A stretch of 64,000 nucleotides of DNA from Bacillota bacterium (GTDB lineage Bacteria > Bacillota > Clostridia > DSM-8532): contig JAEZLR010000001.1 of NCBI GenBank assembly GCA_023415205.1, forward strand, positions 1-64,000, written 5' to 3'. The stretch's first letter is position 1. Every line of letters begins with the position of its first letter. Positions 1-8,171 of the stretch are shown here, in pieces. The position numbers were made by a program, and so were the translations under genes. The notes beneath the pieces were generated by a model. It was not told the DNA's origin. It was given only the letters and a program-made list of their open reading frames with translations, and did no database searches.

Positions 1-104
1 GGACAGCCAATACATTTGGCACCTTTTCGCTTTTCAATTACGATTTTAACAATTGCTGCAGCTACGATTGCCAGAATGATGATTGTAACAATTATATTCG
101 CCAT
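1..104 (-). CDS. FeoB-associated Cys-rich membrane protein (partial)
   Basis: This is the first 34 codons of a small protein cut by the left window edge. The ATG at 104 is preceded by an AGGAGG site. It reads as a short start (MANIIVT), one hydrophobic helix (about residues 4-20), a basic stretch (KIVIEKRKG) and the beginning of a Cys-rich tail (KCIGCP). This is the layout of the FeoB-associated Cys-rich membrane peptides found directly after feoB in Clostridia. It starts 9 bp after the feoB stop, so it is the last seen gene of the feo operon. Its role in iron transport is not settled for the family; an accessory role to FeoB is an inference from position. Confidence 0.8.
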   Translation of the reverse strand, partial: MANIIVTIIILAIVAAAIVKIVIEKRKGAKCIGC

Positions 105-113
105 AGCTTCCTC

Positions 114-2114
114 CTAAACATTTAATACTGCCTTTGCAGCCGCTTTTTGTTCACCTTTTCTTGCAAGATAAAAGACAATGCCGATAATTGCGCTAACAGC
201 AATGAAACCCGGTAAGAAACCGCTGCCCAAAGCACCCGTGGTTATGAGCGTTCCCAGCTGGTATGTGATAAAGGCAACGACATACCCCGTACCTAGTTGG
301 AATGCAATACCGCCCCACAGCCACTTTCTATTCTCCATCTCAGAGTTCATGGCACCAATAGCAGCAAAACAGGGTGGTGTGAACAGGTTAAACATCAGAT
401 AGGCCAACGCAGCCGCGGAGGTTAAGCCCATTATACCTGCTACATCTGCTGCGCCTTTAACGAGAACAAGCTCTTCCGTATTGATAAAATTTGTAATGCC
501 GTAAACGACAGCAAGCGTACCAACTACATTCTCTTTTGCAATGAAACCGGTAACGGCCGCTGCAGCCAATTGCCATACACCAAATCCTAAAGGTATCAGC
601 AAAATAGCAAACGGTGATGCGATACTGGCCAGAATGCTGGTAGCTTCCGCACCTTCAGCAACCACCTGGAACTTCCAGTCAAATGTTTGCATGATTTGTA
701 TCGCGGCATTACAAAGGAGAATAACTGTACCTGCTCTGACAATGAATGCTTTTGCTCTTGAAAGCATTTCGACTGCAGCTCTTTTTATACTCGGGAGTTT
801 ATACTCCGGCAGCTCTATAATGAAGAATGATCTTGCATTTTTCTCACCGGTAATTCTTACTACTACTAAAGCGCCCACAACAATAAGTGCAATACCCATA
901 AAGTACATGGATGTTCCCACCCATGCTGCATCATTAAAAAATACACCTGCAAAAAGGGCAATGACAGGTAATTTTGCGCCGCACGGCATAAAAGGCGTCA
1001 GCATGGCAGTAGTTCTTCTTTGTCTTTCATTTTTAATTGTTCTGGTAGCCATAACTCCCGGAATAGCACAGCCCGTACCTATAATCATAGGAATAATCGA
1101 TTTGCCGGATAACCCGACGCGTTTAAAAAATCTATCCATAACAACTGCAACACGTGCCAGATAACCACAATCCTCAAGTAATGCCAGCAGGAAGAATAAT
1201 ACCATGATCAGCGGCAAGAACCCTACAACAGCTCCAACTCCGCCTATAATACCATCTAAAAGAATGCTGCTTAGTACAGGTGATATTTCTTGTCCGAGTA
1301 ACCCCTCAGCCCAGCCATAAAATCCATCGATCCACCCAACAAGGGTATCCGCCAGGAGTGGTCCTACATGTGTCTGTGAGATGGAAAATACCGCCCACAT
1401 CACTACTGCAAAGATGGGGATCCCAAACCATTTATGTGCTAAAATTCTGTCAACTGCATCCTGCCTGGTTTGACGATTGCTGCTTACTTTTCTCACTTCA
1501 ACTTCAGAAACAATACTTTTTACATACTCGAACCGTTTTTTATCAGAAGCCTCAACAGCACTTTTATCCGTCATATCCACTACCGAACTATCAAATGGTG
1601 CCGTTTGCTTCGTGCCTTTTAATTCTATTACAGTAGAAACCAGTTTTTCCAACCCGTTGTTGTTTCCGCCAGTCGATATCGTTTCAACAACAGGACATCC
1701 CAGTCTTTTGGACAATGCCTCTACATTGATCACTGTCTCTTTTTTCTTATTTAAATCACTTTTATTAAGGGCAACGACAACGGGTATCCCAAGCTCGAGA
1801 AGCTGTGTTGTAAAGAATAAGCTTCTGCTTAAATTTGTTGCATCCACAATATTAATAATCGCATCCGGATTTTCGTTTTTAACAAAGTCACTCGTGATGT
1901 TTTCCTCTGCAGTGAAAGGTGACATCGAATAGGCTCCCGGGAGATCCACTGCTATAATGGCGGTATTCCCCTTAATTAGGTTTTTCTTAATCTCCGCTTC
2001 CTTTTTTTCGATCGTTACACCTGCCCAGTTCCCGACACGTTCAACTTTACCTGTTATTGCATTGAACAGCGTCGTTTTTCCACTATTGGGATTTCCCGTA
2101 AGTGCTACTTTCAT
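114..2114 (-). CDS. feoB: Ferrous iron transport protein B
   Basis: This is the Fe(II) transporter of the cytoplasmic membrane, 666 residues, of usual length. The N-terminal G domain shows G1 (GNPNSGKT, residues 7-14), G3 (DLPG, 57-60) and G4 (NKSD, 117-120). After a helical linker (about 180-230) come the FeoB transmembrane regions with the conserved Cys stretches GTGCAIPG and PCGAKLP and a late FTPPCFAA segment. The ATG start follows a GGAGGG site. Upstream, in the feoA-feoB gap, lie two DtxR-type palindromes (2144-2159, 2207-2222), so feoB probably has its own iron-controlled promoter besides readthrough from feoA. Identification is secure. Confidence 0.97.
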   Translation of the reverse strand: MKVALTGNPNSGKTTLFNAITGKVERVGNWAGVTIEKKEAEIKKNLIKGNTAIIAVDLPGAYSMSPFTAEENITSDFVKNENPDAIINIVDATNLSRSLFFTTQLLELGIPVVVALNKSDLNKKKETVINVEALSKRLGCPVVETISTGGNNNGLEKLVSTVIELKGTKQTAPFDSSVVDMTDKSAVEASDKKRFEYVKSIVSEVEVRKVSSNRQTRQDAVDRILAHKWFGIPIFAVVMWAVFSISQTHVGPLLADTLVGWIDGFYGWAEGLLGQEISPVLSSILLDGIIGGVGAVVGFLPLIMVLFFLLALLEDCGYLARVAVVMDRFFKRVGLSGKSIIPMIIGTGCAIPGVMATRTIKNERQRRTTAMLTPFMPCGAKLPVIALFAGVFFNDAAWVGTSMYFMGIALIVVGALVVVRITGEKNARSFFIIELPEYKLPSIKRAAVEMLSRAKAFIVRAGTVILLCNAAIQIMQTFDWKFQVVAEGAEATSILASIASPFAILLIPLGFGVWQLAAAAVTGFIAKENVVGTLAVVYGITNFINTEELVLVKGAADVAGIMGLTSAAALAYLMFNLFTPPCFAAIGAMNSEMENRKWLWGGIAFQLGTGYVVAFITYQLGTLITTGALGSGFLPGFIAVSAIIGIVFYLARKGEQKAAAKAVLNV

Positions 2115-2143
2115 AAGCCCTCCTGTATTGGTTGCAATTTATT

Positions 2144-2159
2144 GTTAGCCTAGGCTAAC
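2144..2159. promoter_or_regulatory. Putative DtxR-type operator upstream of feoB
   Basis: A perfect 16-bp palindrome, GTTAGCCTAGGCTAAC, sits 30 bp before the feoB start. It resembles the DtxR/IdeR core (TTAGGTTAGCCTAACCTAA type), and two related boxes occur nearby. The most likely binder is the DtxR-family protein encoded at 2542-2931. Confidence 0.7.
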
Positions 2160-2206
2160 TTGTTGTGTATAGTAACTTCATTATGTTTATAAAAGCATCG
2201 ATTAAA

Positions 2207-2222
2207 GTTAACCCAAGTTAAC
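2207..2222. promoter_or_regulatory. Putative second DtxR-type operator in the feoA-feoB gap
   Basis: GTTAACCCAAGTTAAC carries two GTTAAC half sites with a 4-bp centre. It shares the 16-bp spacing and outer bases of the boxes at 2144 and 2974. It lies just after the feoA stop, about 90 bp before the feoB start. Confidence 0.55.
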
Positions 2223-2239
2223 TTAAATGCTAAAAAAAA

Positions 2240-2524
2240 TCAAACCATTATTGCTGCGGCCAACTCCTTATCAATGCCGTACCTTGCGTCCTTTATAGAA
2301 ATAACATAATTTTCGCCGAGCACTGACAGTACAGTCACCTTTTCGCCCTCATAACAGCCTAATGTAAATAAAAAGTTCCTGAGCTCTTCATCATTGGTTC
2401 TGACTTCTTTAACAATGTACTCTCTGTTAATCTGTGCCTTTGCCAGATTTGTCACTTTGCCAGCGCACCTTTCCATTTTTTCATTGACCGGTAACATTAT
2501 TCTACTGCTGATCGTATGCTCCAT
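2240..2524 (-). CDS. feoA: Ferrous iron transport protein A
   Basis: A 94-residue FeoA, an SH3-like protein that works with FeoB at the membrane. The core LFTLGCYEGEKVTVLSVLG (about residues 52-70) is the FeoA signature, followed by a beta-strand pair ending in the typical YGIDKELAAAIMV. The family is usually 75-90 residues; here there is an N-terminal extension of about 20 residues. It lies between the regulator gene (17 bp gap) and feoB, and is probably transcribed from the box-containing promoter before the regulator gene. Confidence 0.92.
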   Translation of the reverse strand: MEHTISSRIMLPVNEKMERCAGKVTNLAKAQINREYIVKEVRTNDEELRNFLFTLGCYEGEKVTVLSVLGENYVISIKDARYGIDKELAAAIMV

Positions 2525-2541
2525 ATCTAACCCCCCGAAGT

Positions 2542-2931
2542 TTACAGCTTCAACGTATCAATATTATTCTTTTTTAAATAGCTTTTAATTGCTTCTAACA
2601 TCTCATCACTTAGAACATGTTCTATTTTACATGCATTGATGCTGGCCTGCTCTGCCGACAGTTTCAGAGAATGTTCTAAAAATAATTCTATTATTTGGTG
2701 ATTACTATATATTTCCTCTGATAGTTCTCTGCCTTTTTCTGTTAATGTAATGGTTCCGTACTTTTGCGTATTGACAAATCCCTGTGCTTTAAGATATTTT
2801 ATTGCCTTGGTTACACTCGGTTTTGACACACCAAGACGCTTTGCTATATCAACCCCATGGGCATGCCCGGAATCGCTTTCCAATATATAAACTGTTTCGA
2901 GATACATTTCCATTGATTCGTTATTACTCAC
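2542..2931 (-). CDS. DtxR/MntR-family metal-dependent transcriptional regulator
   Basis: A 129-residue protein with the DtxR-family pattern: an N-terminal winged helix (MEMYLETVYILESD, then helix-turn-helix AKRLGVSKPSVTKAIKYLK, about residues 27-46, and the wing YGTITLTEKG) and a metal-binding dimerisation half (HQIIELFLEHSL ... ACKIEHVLSDEMLEAI) carrying His and Glu ligands. It lacks the SH3-like third domain, like MntR. First gene of the feo operon, with a 16-bp inverted repeat 43 bp upstream of its start, so autoregulation plus control of feoAB by ferrous iron is likely. A manganese sensor is possible, but the feo linkage favours iron. Confidence 0.9.
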   Translation of the reverse strand: MSNNESMEMYLETVYILESDSGHAHGVDIAKRLGVSKPSVTKAIKYLKAQGFVNTQKYGTITLTEKGRELSEEIYSNHQIIELFLEHSLKLSAEQASINACKIEHVLSDEMLEAIKSYLKKNNIDTLKL

Positions 2932-2973
2932 TTGAACACTCCATGAATAATAGGTAATAGTCCCAACCTAAAA

Positions 2974-2989
2974 GTTAACCTTGGTTAAC
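2974..2989. promoter_or_regulatory. Putative DtxR-type operator before the regulator gene
   Basis: GTTAACCTTGGTTAAC is a 7-2-7 inverted repeat of the same length and outer sequence as the boxes upstream of feoB. It lies 43 bp before the start of the DtxR-like gene. Confidence 0.7.
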
Positions 2990-3115
2990 AAATTTATTTT
3001 ATATTTAGAAAGCAATCTTGTCAAGGATAAAATCCTACAATTTATTCCTAACTGCATTCATATTTCTACATTATTCGTTTAACAGCTTTGAAAAGGTTCG
3101 TTGCGGGAATACATC

Positions 3116-5518
3116 CTACAGTACGCAGACAAACTCAGCAACAACCCTGAAATCATCTTCTGAAACATTCTCCAGTACGATATCCTCAAAATCCATATTA
3201 TCCGGTGAAAGTATGATCTTTGTGTGCCGCCAGGTCCCGTCCGCATTCATTTCCTTTTTACTCTTATATCTCTTAATAGTAAACCTTTGATATGATTCCG
3301 GATCGGTCACAAGTCTGGATTCAACCAGTACAACCAGGCCATTTCTTGATCCTCCCCTTTCAAAACGGAAAACACAATAGCTTCCATCCGGAATAGTTGG
3401 CTCCATGGATTTGCCTACAACCTTCGCTACGAACATATCTTTGCTCAACCTGACCGGAGCATCGACTTTCATCCAGCCTGATTGCTCAACATGCTCTTCA
3501 TTCCCGAAAGCCGTGGCAACAGCTTTCAAAGAGAACACCGGTAGATATTCCTCGTATTGTTTTTCCTCTTGTATCTGCGGCAAAATTCCATCTATATTGG
3601 CAACTATCCCAGGAATATCATTGGTTATAAACTGCTCACCAGATTTTTCAATTCTAGATTTGAAGAATCTCTCGGTGTCTTTATCCATAAAGTAAACGTA
3701 GCAGCCTTTCATCCCACGGCTAAGGAGCACTCTGTATGTGTTCTTAACAAGGTCAACAAATCTTTCCTTTGACCTTTTCACAACATTATCTGAAGACTTG
3801 CTCCGGTTACCCTTCCATCCCTGCCGGTCAAAGTCATATACCAGGTCCTCACCGAAAATTACTCCTATATAATCAAATTCAAATCCCTGTGCAGTATAGA
3901 TACATCCGACCTGATTTATTCCGTTAGGGTTATACGCCCACAATGCAGCCTTTGGTATGTCCGGAGCCAGCTTTTTTGCTTCCGGCTTTGCATTCCATGG
4001 TCTCTGGTAACTACCGATAACAACATCATTGGGCAAGGTCCCGTCATCATTAGCTATAGACCAATCCCAGCAAAAACCTGCGGTCATCCTGCCGCTGTAC
4101 CCCTCCTGCACCTTCGATTTAATGGCATTCTCCAGGCTTTCCGGTGTATCATATATTCTAAAATCAAAGGTTTCCTCATTCTGATTCCACATTATATTAG
4201 CAGTACGTTTAATTCCCAAGGTATTATTCACCCAGTTCACAAAGCCATCAGAACCATTACATCTAAACTGAGTTTCCAGTTCATCAAACTCAATAACCTT
4301 ACACCTGTTTTTCAAAGCACTTTCTGTGATATAATTGGCCGAACCTATTTCATCAGGCCTCACTACCTGATTATCATCAATAAGAAATACACTCACTTTA
4401 GATGCACGTATCAGTTCATCTATTTGGGGCAAATCCGATTTATTTACTGCAGGCGTATATCTATTATTGCTGGTTTTTCTAATCCTGTGTGCTTCATCGC
4501 ATATAAGAACATCTATCTCATTGGGCTGTGCATTCATATAACTGTTGAAGTATTTAAACTGCACAGAACCCCTTCTACCAATAACATCTCTCAATGTCTC
4601 GGTAAACGCTCTTGACCCGGTAGCATAATGAGCATTATATCCCTTGAGGAGAAGGTCCGCCATTAAGTTTATTGCAATAACCGATTTACCCGTACCCGGC
4701 CCACCTTTTATTATTAAAACAGATTTCTGCTTGTTGTGAAAGCCTCTTCTAGCTTCTGCAAATACCCTGTCATAAACAATCTTCTGTCCGTCCAACAAAA
4801 TGTATTCGGAGTTGCCCTTAATTACGTTACCTACATGATCCATTAACTTTTTGCTAGGCCTGTATTTGCTGTTTTCAATCCTGTTAAGAACTTCAATACC
4901 GGCTCCATTCATTAGGTTTAGCACCAGGTAATCTTTAAGCTTGTCAACATCGTCAGCTGTAAAAACAGGGTTGTGCCTTATTGCTTCACTAAATTTATCG
5001 GCAAAGATTACATCACAGGGATCAAAAGGATAATTATGAAGATAGCAGCAGGAGTTCAGATGTACAGGATTGGCACCATCATAAAATGCAGTTTGCGTAT
5101 CTTCAAGGTACATCCTGTATTGTCCTACCTGCACAGACGGATGAAGCACATCTCGTACTACTCCATTCAACAGGGTCATAACTTCATTGTCAGCATTGGA
5201 TTCTTCACACTTATCCCATTGCTTAAGCTCAACAATAACAGCGCTATCCCGATTATTAGCATCTTTGCCGGCTATTAAGCAGTCCAGCCTTTTTGATGTC
5301 ATAGGCAGCTGGTATTCGAGTATGATCCCGTGATCAAGTAAATTTGAGTATTGTATTGTCATAGAAAGTGCTTTAAGCGAATTTCTCCATGACTTTACTT
5401 CACCGTCGCTTGGATAATATCTGTAATAATCAAAAAAGCCCAACCGCAGTTTTTCGGCTATCTGGTTCTGGATCGTATCATGAACAAATTGCTTCGATGT
5501 ACCTGCATATAGCCTCAT
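3116..5518 (-). CDS. PD-(D/E)XK-like / DUF2075 ATPase / S24 peptidase fusion protein
   Basis: An 800-residue cytoplasmic protein with three parts. Residues 60-105 look like a PD-(D/E)XK nuclease core: LEYQLP, then D79 and E97-x-K99 in VIVELKQW. The middle (about 240-640) is a DUF2075/COG3410 P-loop ATPase, helicase-like, with Walker A GGPGTGKS (272-279) and Walker B ICDEAH (339-344). The C-terminus (about 660-800) is a LexA/signal-peptidase-like S24 domain with S704 in GKSMEPTIPDG and K749 in FTIKRYK, so the Ser-Lys dyad is kept. Start and GGAGG site overlap the end of the MazG-like gene (3-bp gap), implying coupled translation. DUF2075 proteins are related to Schlafen helicase regions and are often seen with mobile or defence genes. 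Defence or stress function is inference; the nuclease call is the weakest part. Confidence 0.85.
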   Translation of the reverse strand: MRLYAGTSKQFVHDTIQNQIAEKLRLGFFDYYRYYPSDGEVKSWRNSLKALSMTIQYSNLLDHGIILEYQLPMTSKRLDCLIAGKDANNRDSAVIVELKQWDKCEESNADNEVMTLLNGVVRDVLHPSVQVGQYRMYLEDTQTAFYDGANPVHLNSCCYLHNYPFDPCDVIFADKFSEAIRHNPVFTADDVDKLKDYLVLNLMNGAGIEVLNRIENSKYRPSKKLMDHVGNVIKGNSEYILLDGQKIVYDRVFAEARRGFHNKQKSVLIIKGGPGTGKSVIAINLMADLLLKGYNAHYATGSRAFTETLRDVIGRRGSVQFKYFNSYMNAQPNEIDVLICDEAHRIRKTSNNRYTPAVNKSDLPQIDELIRASKVSVFLIDDNQVVRPDEIGSANYITESALKNRCKVIEFDELETQFRCNGSDGFVNWVNNTLGIKRTANIMWNQNEETFDFRIYDTPESLENAIKSKVQEGYSGRMTAGFCWDWSIANDDGTLPNDVVIGSYQRPWNAKPEAKKLAPDIPKAALWAYNPNGINQVGCIYTAQGFEFDYIGVIFGEDLVYDFDRQGWKGNRSKSSDNVVKRSKERFVDLVKNTYRVLLSRGMKGCYVYFMDKDTERFFKSRIEKSGEQFITNDIPGIVANIDGILPQIQEEKQYEEYLPVFSLKAVATAFGNEEHVEQSGWMKVDAPVRLSKDMFVAKVVGKSMEPTIPDGSYCVFRFERGGSRNGLVVLVESRLVTDPESYQRFTIKRYKSKKEMNADGTWRHTKIILSPDNMDFEDIVLENVSEDDFRVVAEFVCVL

Positions 5519-5521
5519 AAC

Positions 5522-5884
5522 CTAAGCCTCCGTATATTTCCTGTTCGATCCTTTAAATTTCTCTATCGGGTACTTCTTTTCGTTTAGAGATATTTTTCTT
5601 AGAAATTCCTGTGCCACATCTATGTCATACAATTGTGCGAACCTGAGAATGAAAAAAAGAATATCTGACAGTTCCTCAGATATTGCTCTCCGCTTATCAG
5701 AATCTTCCATCATATATGCCATTTCCTGTTGAGATTTAAATCTGAAATGTTCAATTAATTCCGCTGCTTCAGTGACTATTCCAATAGAGAGGTCTTTCGG
5801 GTTGTGGTACTGATCCCAATCCCTGGATTCGCAAAACTCTTTAACAACTGCTTTTAATTCACTTATTAGCACCTTTTCATCCAT
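5522..5884 (-). CDS. MazG-like nucleotide pyrophosphohydrolase
   Basis: A 120-residue all-alpha NTP pyrophosphohydrolase of the MazG/dCTPase type, expected to cleave (d)NTPs to the monophosphate and pyrophosphate with Mg2+. The metal-binding pattern is present: E39-A-A-E42 and E71-x-x-D74 (EELSD). The ATG at 5884 (MDEKV) was chosen because GAGG lies 8 bases before it; an in-frame ATG 16 codons upstream lacks a site. The last codons contain the ribosome binding site of the DUF2075 fusion gene, so the two proteins are made together. The pair recalls nucleotide-depletion defence modules, but the substrate cannot be inferred. Confidence 0.88.
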   Translation of the reverse strand: MDEKVLISELKAVVKEFCESRDWDQYHNPKDLSIGIVTEAAELIEHFRFKSQQEMAYMMEDSDKRRAISEELSDILFFILRFAQLYDIDVAQEFLRKISLNEKKYPIEKFKGSNRKYTEA

Positions 5885-6265
5885 ATGTATAACCTCAATG
5901 AATTTGGTAATTTTCATATATAATATTAACATAGTGAGCTGCGAACTTCCATGAATATCAACAGTAAATAATAAAACTATGAACTGGGCAAGTCTCAGCT
6001 GAGTGATTTATTAATATTTCCCGTAAACCTCCAATTTGTTTCTGTTTTCATACATCCAATTCAGCATTTTGATATTTGTATCCGCCAGCTGTGGGTACCC
6101 ATTTCCGGCGAAGTAGGCAATAAAAATGAACTCGATAGAATAGAGCACATCGATAAGGGCCGCAAAACAGCATTTCAGAAAAACCAGCGTTTGCTGGCAT
6201 GGGATTACCTCACTTTATTCGAATTCGAGAATATTTTACTATTTGCATTGGCGGTTGTAAAGCTC
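5885..6265. other. Intergenic stretch with possible gene remnants
   Basis: No intact gene is seen. Both strands carry open frames without a good start. On the minus strand the tail ...YFAGNGYPQLADTNIKM... ending in GKY-stop (stop near 6010) follows a hydrophobic stretch. On the plus strand a frame of about 100 codons ends at 6274. One of these may be the remnant of a decayed gene, but no family was recognised. The promoter of the MazG-like gene must lie at the left end; no clear -35/-10 pair was found. Confidence 0.4.
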
Positions 6266-7276
6266 TTACAGTGAACCCTTTACTATCCGCTCATCTATCC
6301 TTCTCACTACCGAATATGTATACGGCGTGAAGTGCTTCAGCCAAAAGCCGCTTGCTGTATAGTTAAAGCTCTCGAAATCCACACCGCAGTGAGTATATCC
6401 CTCAGTGCCAAGGGTATCCATAAGAAATGAAAGCAGCTTCGTAAACATACCCGAAGCTGGCCGCAAGCTCTGCCTGCTGCTCGCCCATGCAGCCTGACTG
6501 CGGTATTCCGGCAACATATACGCACCGCATATATTCATCATTCCGGCATCCTCGCAGGCAAAATTCTCTCCCGACGCCATGATTTCAATGAACGCAATCG
6601 TTTCGCCGTTAACCTGTATAACAAAGAATCTTGAACCGCGTCTTTCATTTTCTTCTTTAACCTGTTGTATATCCCATTGAAAAAATAAAGGAATGAACAT
6701 GGGTGTTTTCTGAAGGTGCTTTATTAACTGATTTTTCAATGGCACCACTTGTTCAATTTCATCCTTGGACAATTCACAGAATTTTGCTCCACGGTATTCA
6801 TTGGATGTTATGGGTTCAACTTTCCTGATTGCATCAACGCACCTTAACCCGAATCCATTCCAGAAAAAGCTTTGAATTGCTTCACTATGGGCATAAAGTG
6901 ATATAGCATGGCTGAGTATGCCTTTTCTCACCCATTTCTCAGATGCTTTTTGATATAACCACGAATATATCTTTGCTCTGTTTTCTTTGACCGTACCGTG
7001 TCCGTGGAGCGGTGAAAATACTCCCGGTGTTGTTCCGAAATGATTCTGCATCGGCTGGTAGCAGGTTAAATATCCGATGACCTTTCCATTCTCCAAAGCA
7101 ACTGTACCCAGATCTGAATCCGCCAGTTCACTGATTAAACTGTACAAGCTTTCATAAAAATTAAAATCAGGCAATACAGGGACTGACGACCGCTCCTCTA
7201 AATACTCTGAAAGAGCGATTTTTGCAGCATCTTCAACATGGCTGCGACTCATTGTTTCAAATGTTATTCCTGTCAC
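6266..7276 (-). CDS. GNAT-family N-acetyltransferase (two-domain)
   Basis: A 336-residue protein with GNAT-like halves. The first (about 1-160) contains VIGYLTCYQP and a following helix-rich part; the second (about 175-336) contains FFVIQVNGETIAFIEIMA, then ICGAYMLPEYRSQ before the CoA-binding helix, and CGVDFESFN near the end. Start choice: GTG at 7276 has GGAGG nine bases upstream, whereas ATG codons further up lack a site and would overlap the methyltransferase more. The start lies inside the methyltransferase gene, giving a 20-bp overlap. Third gene of an acetyltransferase-methyltransferase-acetyltransferase operon. The acceptor substrate is unknown. Confidence 0.75.
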   Translation of the reverse strand: MTGITFETMSRSHVEDAAKIALSEYLEERSSVPVLPDFNFYESLYSLISELADSDLGTVALENGKVIGYLTCYQPMQNHFGTTPGVFSPLHGHGTVKENRAKIYSWLYQKASEKWVRKGILSHAISLYAHSEAIQSFFWNGFGLRCVDAIRKVEPITSNEYRGAKFCELSKDEIEQVVPLKNQLIKHLQKTPMFIPLFFQWDIQQVKEENERRGSRFFVIQVNGETIAFIEIMASGENFACEDAGMMNICGAYMLPEYRSQAAWASSRQSLRPASGMFTKLLSFLMDTLGTEGYTHCGVDFESFNYTASGFWLKHFTPYTYSVVRRIDERIVKGSL

Positions 7277-8171
7277 GTGGCTCTTCCTCCTTCTCAGCAC
7301 AAATCGCAATCCAGTCTCCATCCCCGGTAAAGCTGCTTCCTGTGAGGTCATTCCACACATGCTTTATTTTAAAGCCTGCTACAGCCAGTACAGCGCTGAT
7401 TGAATCAAAGGAATAATCATGAAACCAGTTTCTATAAACTTTTACTCCCTGCTCATCAATAACAGAGTACTGATCCAGCCACACTTCTTTCTCCGGATAA
7501 TCAAAACCCTGCTCAAGCACCAGATGCTTTCCTGGCCTCCAGAAGCCTCCCTCACTTATATACCAGCCATTCTTCAATCCCTCTCTCACTCTCAGAACCC
7601 TTGTGGAAACATCAAAAATGAAAACCCCGCCTTTCCTCAATGCCCTATGGATTGATTTGAAGAGGTTATCTCTCATTTCATCGGAAAATGTACAGAGCTC
7701 TCCATAAACCTGAATGACTGCATCAAATTCTTCGTCATACTCCATGTCAAAGAAATTCATGCAATGGTATTCAATTTTTGACCCAGGCCCTATGTGCGAG
7801 CAGCCAGTACCGCTTTCGGCCAGCCCCGCGCGGGCAGCACTTTTTTCGGCGTATTCAATAGAACGCTCCGATATATCAAGTCCTACAACTTGAGCCCCGG
7901 CCTGACATATCCTTTCCGAATAAAGTCCCGGCCCACACCCAAGATCAAGCACTTTCATTCCAGGCTTCAGAGCTTTTGACTCAAATAAATGCCTGACCGT
8001 TTTATCTATCGTGTCAGGTTTCCGGCTTGCTGCATCATGGTTCGGGTTAAGATGAGCCTCCAGCATGCTTTTAGAGATATGAGGATCATCCCAGAATTTT
8101 GGTTCTCCGCGTTCAAATAACAACGGTTTGGGGTTTATTTTCAACAAACTGTCAAGCAACACTCTCATCAT
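7257..8171 (-). CDS. Class I SAM-dependent methyltransferase
   Basis: A 304-residue Rossmann-fold methyltransferase. Motif I is VLDLGCGPGLYSE (about residues 75-87), followed by the acidic loop VVGLDISERSIEYA and the motif IV region FDAVIQVYGELCTF. The N-terminal KFWDDPHISKSMLEAHLNPNHDAA is typical of small-molecule methyltransferases in Clostridia. It overlaps the upstream acetyltransferase gene by 4 bp (ATGA) and the downstream one by 20 bp. The acceptor is not predictable; the two flanking acetyltransferases suggest a joint modification, such as detoxification of a small molecule. Confidence 0.9.
   Translation of the reverse strand: MMRVLLDSLLKINPKPLLFERGEPKFWDDPHISKSMLEAHLNPNHDAASRKPDTIDKTVRHLFESKALKPGMKVLDLGCGPGLYSERICQAGAQVVGLDISERSIEYAEKSAARAGLAESGTGCSHIGPGSKIEYHCMNFFDMEYDEEFDAVIQVYGELCTFSDEMRDNLFKSIHRALRKGGVFIFDVSTRVLRVREGLKNGWYISEGGFWRPGKHLVLEQGFDYPEKEVWLDQYSVIDEQGVKVYRNWFHDYSFDSISAVLAVAGFKIKHVWNDLTGSSFTGDGDWIAICAEKEEEPRDRNNI

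Noticed and set aside
541..1164. 207-codon frame on the plus strand inside feoB
   Set aside because: It is antisense to conserved FeoB transmembrane coding sequence, has no ribosome binding site and no recognisable family.
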